A DNA stretch of 64,000 nt from assembly GCF_038561965.1 (NCBI RefSeq), contig NZ_CP139348.1, positions 1,364,001 to 1,428,000 of the forward strand, read 5' to 3'. Source of the DNA: Stutzerimonas stutzeri (lineage in GTDB: Bacteria; Pseudomonadota; Gammaproteobacteria; Pseudomonadales; Pseudomonadaceae). Made by a program: the position numbers and the translations under genes. Shown here one piece after another: positions 52,017-61,833 of the stretch (its first letter is position 1; each line of letters starts with the position of its first letter). The notes below the pieces were generated by a model that had not been told where the DNA came from, ran no database searches, and was given only the letters and a program-made list of their open reading frames with translations.

Positions 52017-52472
52017 TCAGCGCGCGACCGGGTCCGGCACCTCGCGCAATGCCTGGGCGGCGTCGATGGCGCGCGGGAAGCCGGCGGTCACGGTCGTCAG
52101 GTACACCACCTCCTTCAGCTCCTCACGGGTGACGCCCAGGCGCAACGCGTAGCCGGCGTGGACCTTCATGTACTGCAGATTGCCTTGGGCGGCGAAGGCG
52201 GCGATTACGGCCAGCTGACGGGTGCGATCATCCAGCTCGCTGCGTCCCCAGACATCACCCAATGCGTACTGGGTGATGCCATCGGCGAGAAAGGGATAGT
52301 CCTCGCGCAGCGCTTCGAGCACCGGTTGCCCGGCACCGCCGGACAGGTGATCCATCACCTCGATGCCACGTTCGTGCCGCTCGTTGCCGACGGCATCCAG
52401 CGAGGCGAAGGTCAGCGAGCCGAGCACGGCCACGCAGGCCGCGGCCAGGGTATTGCTGGTTCGAAGGGTCAT
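52017..52472 (-). CDS. Exported carboxymuconolactone decarboxylase-like protein
   Basis: 151 residues with a signal peptide (TLAAACVAVLGSLTFASLDAVG), so periplasmic, unlike most CMD/AhpD proteins. Core: DDRTRQLAVIAAFAAQGNLQYMKVHAGYALRLGVTREELKEVVYLTTVTAGFPRAIDAAQALRE, with the helical AhpD fold. The Cys-x-x-Cys of AhpD peroxidases is absent, so decarboxylase-like rather than redox function is more likely. Ten bases after the SDR stop, so one operon. ATG 52472 has GAGGA upstream. Confidence 0.85.
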   Translation of the reverse strand: MTLRTSNTLAAACVAVLGSLTFASLDAVGNERHERGIEVMDHLSGGAGQPVLEALREDYPFLADGITQYALGDVWGRSELDDRTRQLAVIAAFAAQGNLQYMKVHAGYALRLGVTREELKEVVYLTTVTAGFPRAIDAAQALREVPDPVAR

Positions 52473-52482
52473 GGCGGCGTCC

Positions 52483-53220
52483 TCAATAGGGGCTGGCGGT
52501 AGGGCGCACCACCAGCTCGCTGACATCGACATCGGCCGGCTGGTCGATGGCATAGGCAATGGCGCGGGCGATGGCTTCGGCCGGAATGGCAATACGGCGG
52601 AAGTCGTTCATGGTTGCGCGCGCGGTGTCGTCGGAGATGCTCTCGGCCAGCTCCGATTCGGTGACGCCGGGCGAAACCAGAGTCACGCGGATATCGCCAC
52701 CGACCTCCTGGCGCAGGCCTTCGGAAATGGCGCGCACTGCGTACTTGGTGGCGCAGTACACCGCTGCGGTCGGGCTCACCGCGTAGGCGCCAATGGAGGC
52801 GATGTTGACGAATTGCCCCGAGCGCTGGCGCTGCATCAGTGGCAGACCGGCAGCGATGCCGTGCAGCACGCCGCGGATGTTCACGTCGATCATCCGGTAC
52901 CACTCGTCGACCTTCAGCGCGTCGAGCGGGGACAGCGGCATCACTCCGGCGTTGTTGACGATCACATCAACGCGGCCGAAGCGCCGTTCGGCGAAGTCGA
53001 CGAAGGCCTGGGTGTCCTCGCGGCTGGTGACGTCCAGCGCACGGCAGGCGGCGATAACACCGCTTTCGTCGATCTCGGCGACCAGCTTTTCCAGCCGTTC
53101 AAGGCGTCGTGCGCCCAGCACTACCGTTGCGCCCTGGGCCGCCAGCAGGCGCGCCGTGGCTTCGCCGATGCCACTGCTGGCGCCGGTGATGAGTACGATT
53201 TTTCCGTTGATGTTCGACAT
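52483..53220 (-). CDS. SDR-family NAD(P)-dependent oxidoreductase
   Basis: 245-residue classical SDR. Cofactor motif TGASSGIG (residues 12-19), NNAG (about 89), catalytic Ser in VNIASIGAYAVSPT, YCATKYAV (YxxxK) and VSPGVTESELAES. It resembles the YdfG/serine-dehydrogenase-like group in length and motifs. First gene of a two-gene operon with the CMD-like protein; convergent with the AraC regulator, its likely controller. Confidence 0.92.
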   Translation of the reverse strand: MSNINGKIVLITGASSGIGEATARLLAAQGATVVLGARRLERLEKLVAEIDESGVIAACRALDVTSREDTQAFVDFAERRFGRVDVIVNNAGVMPLSPLDALKVDEWYRMIDVNIRGVLHGIAAGLPLMQRQRSGQFVNIASIGAYAVSPTAAVYCATKYAVRAISEGLRQEVGGDIRVTLVSPGVTESELAESISDDTARATMNDFRRIAIPAEAIARAIAYAIDQPADVDVSELVVRPTASPY

Positions 53221-53342
53221 GGGGCTGTCCTCCGCAGGTTGATTCGAACGACGTCGATGACGCCGTGGTTCGAATACTGCGACGCAGGACGGTGCCGCCG
53301 TTATGGCGATCCTGCCGGGCGCTTGCCTGATTCTGGCAGGGC

Positions 53343-53813
53343 CTACCAGATGCCTTCGTGCAGCGCGGCGGCTTCATCTTCCAACAGCGGGCCGACGACT
53401 TCGACCTTGCGCTGGCCGGCTTCGAAAACGATGCGGCAAGGCAGGTCCAGTGTCGGGTTCTCCGGATGGTTGCCGGTGATGTCTTTCAGGCTGCGCTCGG
53501 AAAGGCCGTAGACCACGCGACCCAGGCCAACCCAGTAAGCAGCGCCGGCGCACATGGCGCAGGGCTCGGCGGAGGTGTACATGGTGCAGCGCGAGAGAAA
53601 TTCCGGTGTGTAGCGGGTCGAGGCGCGGGTCATCAGTACACGCTCGGCGTGGCCGGTCATGTCGTGGTCGGGCATGTAGGCGTTGCCCTGTTCCAGCAGC
53701 ACTTCACCGTCCGGCCCGACCAGGATGGCGCCGAACGGATGGGTGCCGTTTTCCAGCGCGCGGCGGGCGACGTCGAAGCTTTTGCGCAGCAGAGCGAGAT
53801 CGTCTAGGGGCAT
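53343..53813 (-). CDS. Nucleoside/nucleobase deaminase (CDA fold, guanine deaminase-like)
   Basis: 156 residues. Zinc-site motifs of the cytidine deaminase fold: HAERVLM (zinc His and catalytic Glu, near residue 55) and PCAMCAGA (two zinc Cys). Also NGTHPFGAILVGPDGEVLLEQGN and YWVGLGRVVYGLSERSLKDITG, the typical guanine-deaminase/TadA-like layout. Probably deaminates guanine or another base. Begins at ATG 53813; a much longer in-frame extension is not homologous. Nearby nucleoside-type transporters suit purine salvage or catabolism. Confidence 0.9.
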   Translation of the reverse strand: MPLDDLALLRKSFDVARRALENGTHPFGAILVGPDGEVLLEQGNAYMPDHDMTGHAERVLMTRASTRYTPEFLSRCTMYTSAEPCAMCAGAAYWVGLGRVVYGLSERSLKDITGNHPENPTLDLPCRIVFEAGQRKVEVVGPLLEDEAAALHEGIW

Positions 53814-53852
53814 GGTGGTTTCCAGGTTCAATGTGACTTGGTCAGGCTGTGG

Positions 53853-54007
53853 CGCCGATTCTGTGGAGCGGCCTTGGCCGCGAATGGGGCGGGCAGGTGC
53901 GGCGGCTATCGCGGACAAGTCCGATCCCACGACTCTTGGTGGTTCTGATTGCGGACGAGTGGCCGGGGCGCCTGGTTTTGGCCGCGAAGGAGGGCCTTCG
54001 CGGCCAA
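53853..54007. repeat. REP-like unit: TTGGCCGCGAAGG inverted pair and neighbour
   Basis: Right unit: TTGGCCGCGAAGG (53978-53990), AGGG, CCTTCGCGGCCAA (53995-54007), a perfect 13-bp hairpin that may also terminate the ABC permease operon. About 100 bases to its left, GCGGCCTTGGCCGCGAATGGGGCG (starting near 53871) is a related imperfect copy. The sequence resembles the GGAGCGGCC...GGCCGCGAA REP elements of pseudomonads. Confidence 0.6.
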
Positions 54008-54027
54008 GGTCCGGCGTCACCGCTATA

Positions 54028-54808
54028 TCAATGTCCACCCTTGGGCAGGCTCCAGGGAAAGAAGACCTTCTGCAGCAGCCCGATCAGGTGGAACAGCACC
54101 AGGCTGATTACCACGAGCATCATCAGCGCTGCGAAGGCCTGAGGCACCTGAAACATCGAGGTGGAAAAGTTGATGAAGTAGCCCAGGCCTTTTTCAGCAG
54201 CGACAAACTCGGCCACCACCGCGCCGATCACTGCCAGGGTGATGGAAATGCGCAGCGCCGAGAACAGGTGCGGAATCGCATAGGGCAGACGGATGTTGCG
54301 GTACTCACGGGCTTTGGAAGCGCCAAGCGAGCGCGACAGCTCCACCAGCTCCTCCGGTGTCGCCAGCAAGCCAGTCACGCAGGACACCACGATGGGGAAG
54401 AAAGCGATGAGGAAGGTGATGAACACCCGTGGCAGATCGCCAGCGCCCATCACCACCACGATGATCGGTGCTACCGCAACGATGGGCGTGGACTGCACGA
54501 TCACCAGTAGCGGATACAGCGTGCGCGACATCACTCGCGAAGAGGCCAGGGCGATGGCCAGCGGGATGCCGATCAGAATCGACAGGCCGTAACCCATCAG
54601 CGTCACCCGCAGGGTGGCGAAAATATGCTCGGCCCAGGTGCCAAGACCGACCTTCTGCGTCGCCGCGAAGATGGCGCTGGGTGAGGGCAACACGAAGCTC
54701 GGCAGCTTGAGTAAGCGGCAGGCCGCTTCCCAGACCAGCAACAGAACGAGCAGAGCGAGCCAGGGCGCGAAGCGGTCGGCCTGGGTCCTCAGACGCAGCG
54801 CCTTGGGC

Positions 54809-54822
<14 letters not shown>
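54028..54822 (-). CDS. ABC transporter permease (NitT/TauT type)
   Basis: 264 residues, six helices, SsuC/TauC/ThiX-like. EAA loop LVELSRSLGASKAREYRNIRLPYAIPHLFSALRISITLAVIGAVVAEFVAAEKGLGYFI. ATG 54822 (MPPIKPKALRL) overlaps the ATPase stop by 14 bases. Works with the ATPase and binding protein upstream in the five-gene operon. Confidence 0.92.
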
Positions 54823-55612
<790 letters not shown>

Positions 55613-55616
55613 GGCG

Positions 55617-56594
55617 TCACTCGCTCAGGCTGGTGTCGATGGCGCTGGCCGGGTCGAGGCTGTCGACAGCCATGCCCTGCGCCTTGGCGACCCATTCCCA
55701 GGTCGTGGCCAGGCGCTTGGCGTCAAAGCCCGGGCCTTCGGCGTCGCTGATGTCGTTCTGCATCAGCGGGACCGAGGCGGCGAACTGTTCTTCGGCCTGC
55801 TGCTCGTCGACCTCGGCAACCATCTTCTTCAGTGCGGCGGCCGCGGCAGCCGGGTCGGCAATGGCGTTCTTCTGCGCCTGCTGGTAGGCCTTGACGAACT
55901 TCTTCGCCACCTCGGGGTTGCGCTGCACGAAGCGCTGCGAAGCGACCAGCGACAGGCCGTAGCCTTCGAAACCGTATTCCGACCAGGGGATGGTTTTCAG
56001 CGTCTTGTCCGCTTCGCCGAGGGCACGGACGAAGCCGGGCGCGACGGTCAGCCAGTTGATGGTGGCGTCGACCTTGCCGGTGGCGAGCATCGGCGCCAGT
56101 GCGCCGGGATCTAGCTTGAGCAGCTTGACGCTGGCCGGGTCGATGCCGTTGCGCTCCAGCAGCAGCGGCCAGACCACGTTGGAGGCGGAGAAGGTCGGCG
56201 TGGCGACCGTCTTGCCGACGATGTCCTTGAAGCTGTTGATGCCCGAGCCTTCGGTGGTGAAGAAGGCGTCTGGCTGCTTGTTGTAGATCGGGGCGACCGC
56301 CACCACCGGCACCTCGCCCTGGGCTTTGGCTTGCAGCAGCGAGGCCAGCCCGGCCGAACCGAAGTCCGCGCTGTTGGTGGCCAGCTTGGTCACCACGTCG
56401 CTGCCGCCGCGGGCACTGGCGATTTCCACTTCGATGCCTTCTGCGGCGAACAGGCCCTGTTCGACACCTAGGTAGATCGCCGCCTTGTCGCCGGCCGGCA
56501 GCCAGTCGTTGAGCCAGCGCACCTTGTCGGCGGCCAGGGCTGTTTGGCTGAACAGCGCCAGCAGGGCGCTGGCGAGCAGGGTTTTCTTGAACAT
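55617..56594 (-). CDS. ABC transporter substrate-binding protein (NMT1/THI5-like)
   Basis: 325 residues with signal peptide (MFKKTLLASALLALFSQTALA). Mature protein DKVRWLNDWLPAGDKAAIYLGVEQGLFAAEGIEVEIASARGGSDVVTKLATNSADFGSAGLASLLQA is the NMT1/THI5-like fold, whose members bind pyrimidine precursors, sulfonates or other small ligands. Ligand unknown; the opening WLNDWLPAGDKA and the lack of a sulfonate-type motif leave thiamin-precursor-like or aromatic ligands open. Delivers ligand to the permease/ATPase next to it. Confidence 0.92.
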   Translation of the reverse strand: MFKKTLLASALLALFSQTALAADKVRWLNDWLPAGDKAAIYLGVEQGLFAAEGIEVEIASARGGSDVVTKLATNSADFGSAGLASLLQAKAQGEVPVVAVAPIYNKQPDAFFTTEGSGINSFKDIVGKTVATPTFSASNVVWPLLLERNGIDPASVKLLKLDPGALAPMLATGKVDATINWLTVAPGFVRALGEADKTLKTIPWSEYGFEGYGLSLVASQRFVQRNPEVAKKFVKAYQQAQKNAIADPAAAAAALKKMVAEVDEQQAEEQFAASVPLMQNDISDAEGPGFDAKRLATTWEWVAKAQGMAVDSLDPASAIDTSLSE

Positions 56595-56644
56595 GGTGAA
56601 GCTCCTTGAAGGTTCGGCGTGATAAGCGCGATGCAATAAACGGG

Positions 56645-57394
56645 TCAGTGCACCTGATGAGGATGGCGAGCGAAGAAATCCACCAGCGCGGCGAGCAGCG
56701 CGTCGGGCATGGCCAGTTGCGGCGCATGGCCGCAATCGAGCACCACCCGCTCGGCGCCAGGCACCAACTGCTGCATGCGCTGTTGTACCCGTGGCAGCAC
56801 GGAGCGGTCCTGTGCGGCTTCGATGTACAGCCGCGGCAGGCGACCGAAACGCTCGGCGCTCCAGTACGCGGCGATGTCGCGGCCGCCATCGGGCTGCACC
56901 GTAAGGCGGCGCGCGGCAGCGATGGCGGCCTGTGCCGGTGCATCGTGATAGAACACCGCGCAGGCGGCATCGCTGGGCACGCGGCTGCCACCGGACACGG
57001 CTTCGAGATAAGGGCCGATGCCGCTGACTTCGGGATAGTCGCGACTCAGTTCGGCACAGAGTTCGCCGAAGCCCATGCCGCTGGGCAGCATCATCCCGGC
57101 GACATAGGCGACCCCGGCGATGCGCTCGGCATAACGTTCGGCCACGGCAGTAGCGGTAACGCCGCCGCCGGAATGCGCCACCAGCTGAATCGGGCCGGGC
57201 AGTGTCTCGATCAGTGCGCCGACGTGCTCGACATAGCGCTGCAGCGAGGCCGCGGTGAGTGGTGTGTCGTTGTGGCCGTTGCCTGGCAGATCGACCGCGT
57301 GGGGTCTGTGTCCGGCATCGCGCAGGCCATCCTGCAGCGAATCCCAGACCCAGCTACCGGCCCAGGCACCGTGGATGAGGACGATGTCAGCCAT
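56645..57394 (-). CDS. Alpha/beta hydrolase (esterase-like)
   Basis: 249 residues, short alpha/beta-hydrolase of the MES/RsbQ-like group. MADIVLIHGAWAGSWVWDSLQDGL (HGAW-x-GSW oxyanion motif), VDLPGNGHNDTPL, nucleophile elbow LVAHSGGGVTATAVAERY, IEAAQDRSVLPRVQ (acid) and LDCGHAPQLAMPD (His). Overlaps the 2OG-oxygenase gene by eight bases, so it is translated with it and probably hydrolyses an amide or ester made or taken up in the same pathway. Confidence 0.92.
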   Translation of the reverse strand: MADIVLIHGAWAGSWVWDSLQDGLRDAGHRPHAVDLPGNGHNDTPLTAASLQRYVEHVGALIETLPGPIQLVAHSGGGVTATAVAERYAERIAGVAYVAGMMLPSGMGFGELCAELSRDYPEVSGIGPYLEAVSGGSRVPSDAACAVFYHDAPAQAAIAAARRLTVQPDGGRDIAAYWSAERFGRLPRLYIEAAQDRSVLPRVQQRMQQLVPGAERVVLDCGHAPQLAMPDALLAALVDFFARHPHQVH

Positions 57395-58367
57395 AGGTCC
57401 TCCGGTACATCTCGCGGTGGTGTTCTTCCACCGTCACGGCGGGATAGCGAGGGGCTTCACCCGCCGCGAGGCAAGTCGGCAGGCACTCGACCAGATGGTC
57501 CGGGTTGCCGCTGAAGAAGAACGGCACGCTGTAGCGCTCGCGCCCGGAAATGTTGACCACCCGATGCAGCGTCGAGCGGTATTGATCGTTGGTCCAGCGA
57601 GCGATCATGTCGCCCAGGTTGACCACATAGGTGCCGGGCACGGGCGCCGCGTGAATCCAGCCGCCGCTGTGGCGATCCCAGACCTGCAGGCCGGGGTTCT
57701 CGTCCTGAAGAAGCAGCGTCAGCCCGCCGAAATCGGTATGCGCGCCACAGCCCTTCTCACCGGGCGCGGCGTTGGCCGGTTGCGGCGGATAGTGCAGCAG
57801 GCGCAGGGTGCTCATGGAGTCGCGGCAGAAGCTGGCGAAATGTTCCTCCGGCAGTTGCAGCGACAGCGCGATCGCACCCATCAGCCGTGCCGCGAGGGCA
57901 TTCATCGCATCGCGATAGCGCTCCATGGTCGGGCGAAAGTCCGCGAGCTCGGCTGGCCATTGGTTGGCACCGTGGTTGAAGCGCCCGGCCAGCACGCGCG
58001 GGTCGTCCTCGGCCAGCTCCTCGCCGATGTAGAAGCCCTCCTTGAGATCGGCCGGCGCACCGGCTTCCAGCACTTGCCCGCGCAACGGCTCGTAGCCGCG
58101 ATTGGCCCTCGAGAAAACCTTGTCCAGCGCACGCTTGCCTGCTTCGGGCTGGGCGAAGAAAGCCCGCGCCTGTTCGAACACCGCCTGCTGCAGCACCGGG
58201 TCGACGCCATGATTGGCAATACAGAAGAAACCCACCTCGCGGCAGGCTGCACCGATGCGTTCGGCTACGGCTGTGCGCTCGGCAAGCTCGGTGGAAAACA
58301 GCCCGGCGATATCCATCAGCGGCAGCGCGGCGGCTTCGAGATGGCGGGCGGAAAGTGCATCGCTCAT
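57387..58367 (-). CDS. 2OG-Fe(II) oxygenase (isopenicillin N synthase-like)
   Basis: 326 residues. N-terminal DIOX_N domain (LPLMDIAGLFSTELAERTAVAERIGAACREVGFFCIANHGVDPVLQQAVFEQARAFFA) and C-terminal 2OG-FeII_Oxy domain with iron ligands in GAHTDFGGLTLLLQD (HxD) and STLHRVVNI (distal His), and the 2-oxoglutarate-binding RYSVPFFF (RxS). Such enzymes hydroxylate or demethylate small molecules. First gene of the operon with an alpha/beta hydrolase and an ABC importer. The start at 58367 is chosen because upstream residues are non-homologous. Confidence 0.94.
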   Translation of the reverse strand: MSDALSARHLEAAALPLMDIAGLFSTELAERTAVAERIGAACREVGFFCIANHGVDPVLQQAVFEQARAFFAQPEAGKRALDKVFSRANRGYEPLRGQVLEAGAPADLKEGFYIGEELAEDDPRVLAGRFNHGANQWPAELADFRPTMERYRDAMNALAARLMGAIALSLQLPEEHFASFCRDSMSTLRLLHYPPQPANAAPGEKGCGAHTDFGGLTLLLQDENPGLQVWDRHSGGWIHAAPVPGTYVVNLGDMIARWTNDQYRSTLHRVVNISGRERYSVPFFFSGNPDHLVECLPTCLAAGEAPRYPAVTVEEHHREMYRRTYG

Positions 58368-58718
58368 GTGACAGTCCTGCTTCGCCGAGGCGGAATGGCA
58401 TCGGCGAGCGCAGTATCTGACCGTCATGGCTGTGCGCAGAAGAACAGAATATCGAGCAGCGTGATGCCGTTTCGGCAGCGGGGGCGTGTGCCTCATTGCG
58501 AGGCGGCAGATGAGCACAATTGGTGCTCACGCCAGGGAGCATAGGGGCTGCCCGGGCGATTATGATCCAGGCTGGAGCTGCGTCATTTGCACTTTTATGG
58601 GGCGTAGGGTGACCGTTGGCGGCCCGAAATTTTTTTGGCTTTGCTGCGCGCGATGCGTACTTAGGCACGACGCCTGCTGCTGAGCTACGCCTTGAGCCGC
58701 TAGCTCTCTGCAGCTCGC
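58368..58718. other. 351-base promoter region of the 2OG-oxygenase/ABC operon
   Basis: No protein-like frame. It contains a near-perfect 19-bp palindrome (58511-58529, listed separately) about 145 bases upstream of the operon, plus an A/T-rich stretch GAAATTTTTTTGG near 58624-58636, possibly part of the terminator region of the MocR gene, which lies upstream on the same strand and ends at 58719. Confidence 0.5.
58511..58529. promoter_or_regulatory. Palindrome upstream of 2OG-oxygenase/ABC operon
   Basis: TGAGCAC, AATTG, GTGCTCA: 7-bp perfect arms, about 17 of 19 bases symmetric overall. Location upstream of a catabolic operon fits an operator; the only regulator nearby is the MocR protein encoded immediately upstream (ends 58719). 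Confidence 0.45.
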
Positions 58719-60218
58719 CTAGCGGGGCTTCAACGCATTGGCCAGGCGCAACATGGCCGTTTCGATTTCAAAAGCGGTCAATGACGCGTAACCCAATAGC
58801 CAGCCTTGTTTCTTCTGCTCACCGGCGTACAGGCGACTCAATCCAGAGAGCTGGATACCCACGCTAGCCGCCTGCTGGATGGTGTCGTTCTCGAGCCATC
58901 CGTCGTGCAGCACGCACGGAATCTGTAGTCCACCAGGAGGGCGCAACGCCGTAACAACACCGTTCAGATGCTCGCCGATCGCGTCGAGCATGGTCGAACG
59001 GCGCGCGGCGTACAGCTTGCGCATGGCCCGGACATGGGCGTTGTAGTGGCCATCCTCCATGAAGCGGGCCAGGGTCAGTTGCAGGACTTGTGGCGTGTGG
59101 CCGTCGATCATGCTGCGCGCGTAGGTGAAGGCTTTGACCAGTTCGTGGGGCAGTACCATGTAGCCCATTCGCAAACCGGGATAGAGGGTCTTGCTGAAGG
59201 TGCCGACGTAGAGCGTGCGCTGGTATTTGTCCAGGCCCTGTACGCACGCGGTTGGCTGCCCGTCGTAGTGAAACTCACTGTCGTAGTCGTCTTCGATGAC
59301 CCACTTGCCTTTTTCCGCTGCCCAGTTGATCAACTCGAGACGCCGCTCCAGCGGCAAAGTAGCGCCAGTGGGGTATTGGTGCGAAGGCGTGACATAGACA
59401 CAGTTGGCGCCGCTACGGTCGGCCTGCAGCAGGTCGGTGCGTATCCCCATTTCGTCTACATCGATAGGCAGAACCTTGGCCTCGGCGGTTTCAAAGGCTT
59501 TCTTGGCGCCGTAGTAGCCCGGGTTTTCCAACAAGATCGGCTTGCCGGCGTCGACCAGCAATTGCGCGCATAGAAAGAGGGCCTGGCGAGTGCTGCTCAG
59601 TACCAAAATTTGGTCGGGAGAGCATTTGGCTCCGCGCTCGAGGTTCAAGTAGGTAGCGATGGCCTTGCGCAGCGGCTCGGCGCCTTGCGGATCGCCATGC
59701 AACAGCACGTTGGCGCGATGGTCTTTCATCACCTGACGTTGCAGGCGTGTCCAGACATCGGTCGGAAAGGTGCGGGTTTCGGGCAGGCCGGTGGCAAACG
59801 CCTTGATCACCTGTTGGTCGTTCACACCGGCACTGTCGAAAATCATCCGCCCTCGCTGGCTCAACCCCGTTCCCGGCAACGCCTGGCTGCTTTTGACTTC
59901 TTGCGCCTTGATGCGCCGCCGGGCTGCGCCGCGTAATTCGGTACCTACGGTTTCACAGACATAACTGCCAGAGCCCTCGCGCCTGACGATAAAGCCATCC
60001 CGATGCAGTTGTACGTAGGCATTTTCCACAGTGTCTCTGGCAACCCCGAGTGACTTGGCGAGGACCCGGGTCGCGGGAAGTTTCAGGCCTGGGTCGAGGG
60101 CGCCTTCGAGGATCAGAGCACGCAGCGCGCGCTGAATCCGCTGGTGTAGATCCAGCAGCTGAAACTCAGCATCGTTAAGACGCATTTTCAGGGTTTCCAG
60201 CTCGAATGCTTTTGCCAT
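58719..60218 (-). CDS. MocR-type PLP-dependent transcriptional regulator
   Basis: 499 residues. N-terminal GntR-type winged HTH (LDLHQRIQRALRALILEGALDPGLKLPATRVLAKSLGVARDTVENAYVQLHRDGFIVRREGSGSYV), then an aminotransferase-like domain with FATGLPETRTFPTDVW, STRQALFLCAQLLVDAGKPILLENPGYYGAKKAF, VTPSHQYPTGATLPLERRLELI, IEDDYDSEFHYDG and PLP-Lys in GTFSKTLYPGLRMGYMV. MocR regulators bind PLP and control amino-acid or amine metabolism. Divergent from the BenE-like permease gene, its most likely target. Confidence 0.94.
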   Translation of the reverse strand: MAKAFELETLKMRLNDAEFQLLDLHQRIQRALRALILEGALDPGLKLPATRVLAKSLGVARDTVENAYVQLHRDGFIVRREGSGSYVCETVGTELRGAARRRIKAQEVKSSQALPGTGLSQRGRMIFDSAGVNDQQVIKAFATGLPETRTFPTDVWTRLQRQVMKDHRANVLLHGDPQGAEPLRKAIATYLNLERGAKCSPDQILVLSSTRQALFLCAQLLVDAGKPILLENPGYYGAKKAFETAEAKVLPIDVDEMGIRTDLLQADRSGANCVYVTPSHQYPTGATLPLERRLELINWAAEKGKWVIEDDYDSEFHYDGQPTACVQGLDKYQRTLYVGTFSKTLYPGLRMGYMVLPHELVKAFTYARSMIDGHTPQVLQLTLARFMEDGHYNAHVRAMRKLYAARRSTMLDAIGEHLNGVVTALRPPGGLQIPCVLHDGWLENDTIQQAASVGIQLSGLSRLYAGEQKKQGWLLGYASLTAFEIETAMLRLANALKPR

Positions 60219-60585
60219 GCGGTCTGCCTGATCTCAATAAAGAAGCGCTTGAAGGCAGGCCAGTCTATTCATGGACTTCGCCCCTCGCCACAGCATTTGC
60301 GCCAGGCGAGCGAGCACCCACGCTGCGAGCAATTTGGAACAAGGGTTATTCAGGTTTACCGCGACCGCGTGCAAGCGCCGTCTCGTTTTTGCGTGTGCGA
60401 ACAGGCCAGGCTGTACGCGCTCAAACGGCACGTTTCGGTCAGCGCTTGGACGCTTGAGAAACCGCTAGTCGCGATAAGTGGTCTGGTGTTTCGGCTTTAA
60501 GCGTACGGGTAGGGCCTGCCACTTAGGCGTTATAAAACACCTGTTACGCAAGCCAATCACCTCGTTTTGCAAGGAGCAAAGCACC
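60219..60585. other. 367-base divergent region between MocR and BenE-like genes
   Basis: No protein-like frame. AAGGAG (60571-60576) is the Shine-Dalgarno of the BenE-like gene. MocR proteins usually bind direct repeats here, but I could not identify a convincing pair; GCCACTTAGG (around 60517) and GATAAGTGGT (around 60474) are only weakly symmetric. Confidence 0.45.
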
Positions 60586-61833
60586 ATGTCCTCGTCAGCT
60601 TCCGCGTCGCCCCTTCGTCTACGCGACCTTCTGCATCCGATTGTCGCCGGATTGGTTTCAGTCATCGTCAACTATGGCGGCACGTTCATCCTGGTCTTTC
60701 AGGCCGCCAAGGTCGCCGGGCTCAGCCCGGAACTGACGGCGTCGTGGGTGTGGTCGGTGTCGATTGGTGTGGGGATTACCGGGCTGTTACTCAGTTGGAT
60801 GAACCGTGAGCCGATCATTACCGCTTGGTCGACACCCGCTGCCGCCTTTCTGGTGGTCGCGCTGTCCACCACGCCTTACGCCGAGGCGGTCGGTGCGTAC
60901 GTCATTTCGGCTGCTGCCTTCGTGCTGCTGGGTGTGTCCGGCTGCTTTGAGAAGGTTATCCGCCTGATCCCGCCGGGCGTGGCTGCGGCGCTGCTGGCCG
61001 GCATTCTGCTGCAGTTCGGAATCGGCGCGTTTGCTGGCATGAGCCTTGATCCCGTATTGGTCGGCGTGCTGATTGCAGCTTATGTGGTGCTCAAACGCTT
61101 CACGGCGCGCTACGCGGTGGTGGGCATTCTGATGCTGGGGCTGGGGTTTCTGCTGACGCAGGGGCGTGTGGATCTTTCGGGGCTGTCGCTGCAATTTGCG
61201 GCACCGTTATTCACTCGGCCCGAGTTTTCGCTCAATGCGTTGCTCAGCGTGGCGCTGCCGCTGTTCCTGATTACCCTCACCGGCCAGTACATGCCGGGCA
61301 TGCTGGTGCTGCGCAACGATGGTTTCAGCACCAGCGCCAACCCTATCCTGACTGTCACGGGGCTGGGCTCACTGCTGATGGCACCCTTCGGTTCTCACGC
61401 GTTCAACGTCGCCGCCATCACGGCAGCCATCTGCACCGGTAAGGAAGCTTCGGAGGATCCGTCCAAGCGTTGGATCGCCGGGGTTGCCGCAGGCGTGTTC
61501 TACATCCTTGTCGGGGTTTTCGGGGTGACTCTCGCCGCCGTGTTTATGGCGCTCCCGGCCGCCTTCATTACCACGCTGGCCGGGTTGGCCCTGCTCGGTA
61601 CTATCGGCGCGAGCCTGGCCAGCGCCATGGCTGACGTCAAATCCCGCGAAGCCTCGCTGATCACTTTTCTGGCGTGCGCCGCGAACATCACCTTGCTGGG
61701 GATCGGGGGCGCGTTCTGGGGGTTGTTGATCGGTTTGGCGGCGCACGCTCTGCTCAATGGTCGTTTGCCACGTCGCGAGGGAGCGGCCAGCCCGGCAGTC
61801 GACGCTGTTGTGACGAGCAAAGGAGCCCACTGA
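60586..61833 (+). CDS. benE: BenE-family benzoate/H+ symporter-like permease
   Basis: 415 residues, 12 helices. BenE signature segments: LLHPIVAGLVSVIVNYGGTFILVFQAA, LLSWMNREPIITAWSTPAAAFLV, CFEKVIRLIPPGVAAALLAGILLQFGI, LITLTGQYMPGMLVLRNDGF and FGSHAFNVAAITAAICTGKEASEDPSKRW. BenE takes up benzoate with protons, but no benzoate genes are near and a MocR regulator faces it, so the true substrate may differ. ATG 60586 with AAGGAG is preferred; an upstream in-frame ATG at 60478 has none. Hairpin follows at 61940. Confidence 0.88.
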   Translation: MSSSASASPLRLRDLLHPIVAGLVSVIVNYGGTFILVFQAAKVAGLSPELTASWVWSVSIGVGITGLLLSWMNREPIITAWSTPAAAFLVVALSTTPYAEAVGAYVISAAAFVLLGVSGCFEKVIRLIPPGVAAALLAGILLQFGIGAFAGMSLDPVLVGVLIAAYVVLKRFTARYAVVGILMLGLGFLLTQGRVDLSGLSLQFAAPLFTRPEFSLNALLSVALPLFLITLTGQYMPGMLVLRNDGFSTSANPILTVTGLGSLLMAPFGSHAFNVAAITAAICTGKEASEDPSKRWIAGVAAGVFYILVGVFGVTLAAVFMALPAAFITTLAGLALLGTIGASLASAMADVKSREASLITFLACAANITLLGIGGAFWGLLIGLAAHALLNGRLPRREGAASPAVDAVVTSKGAH

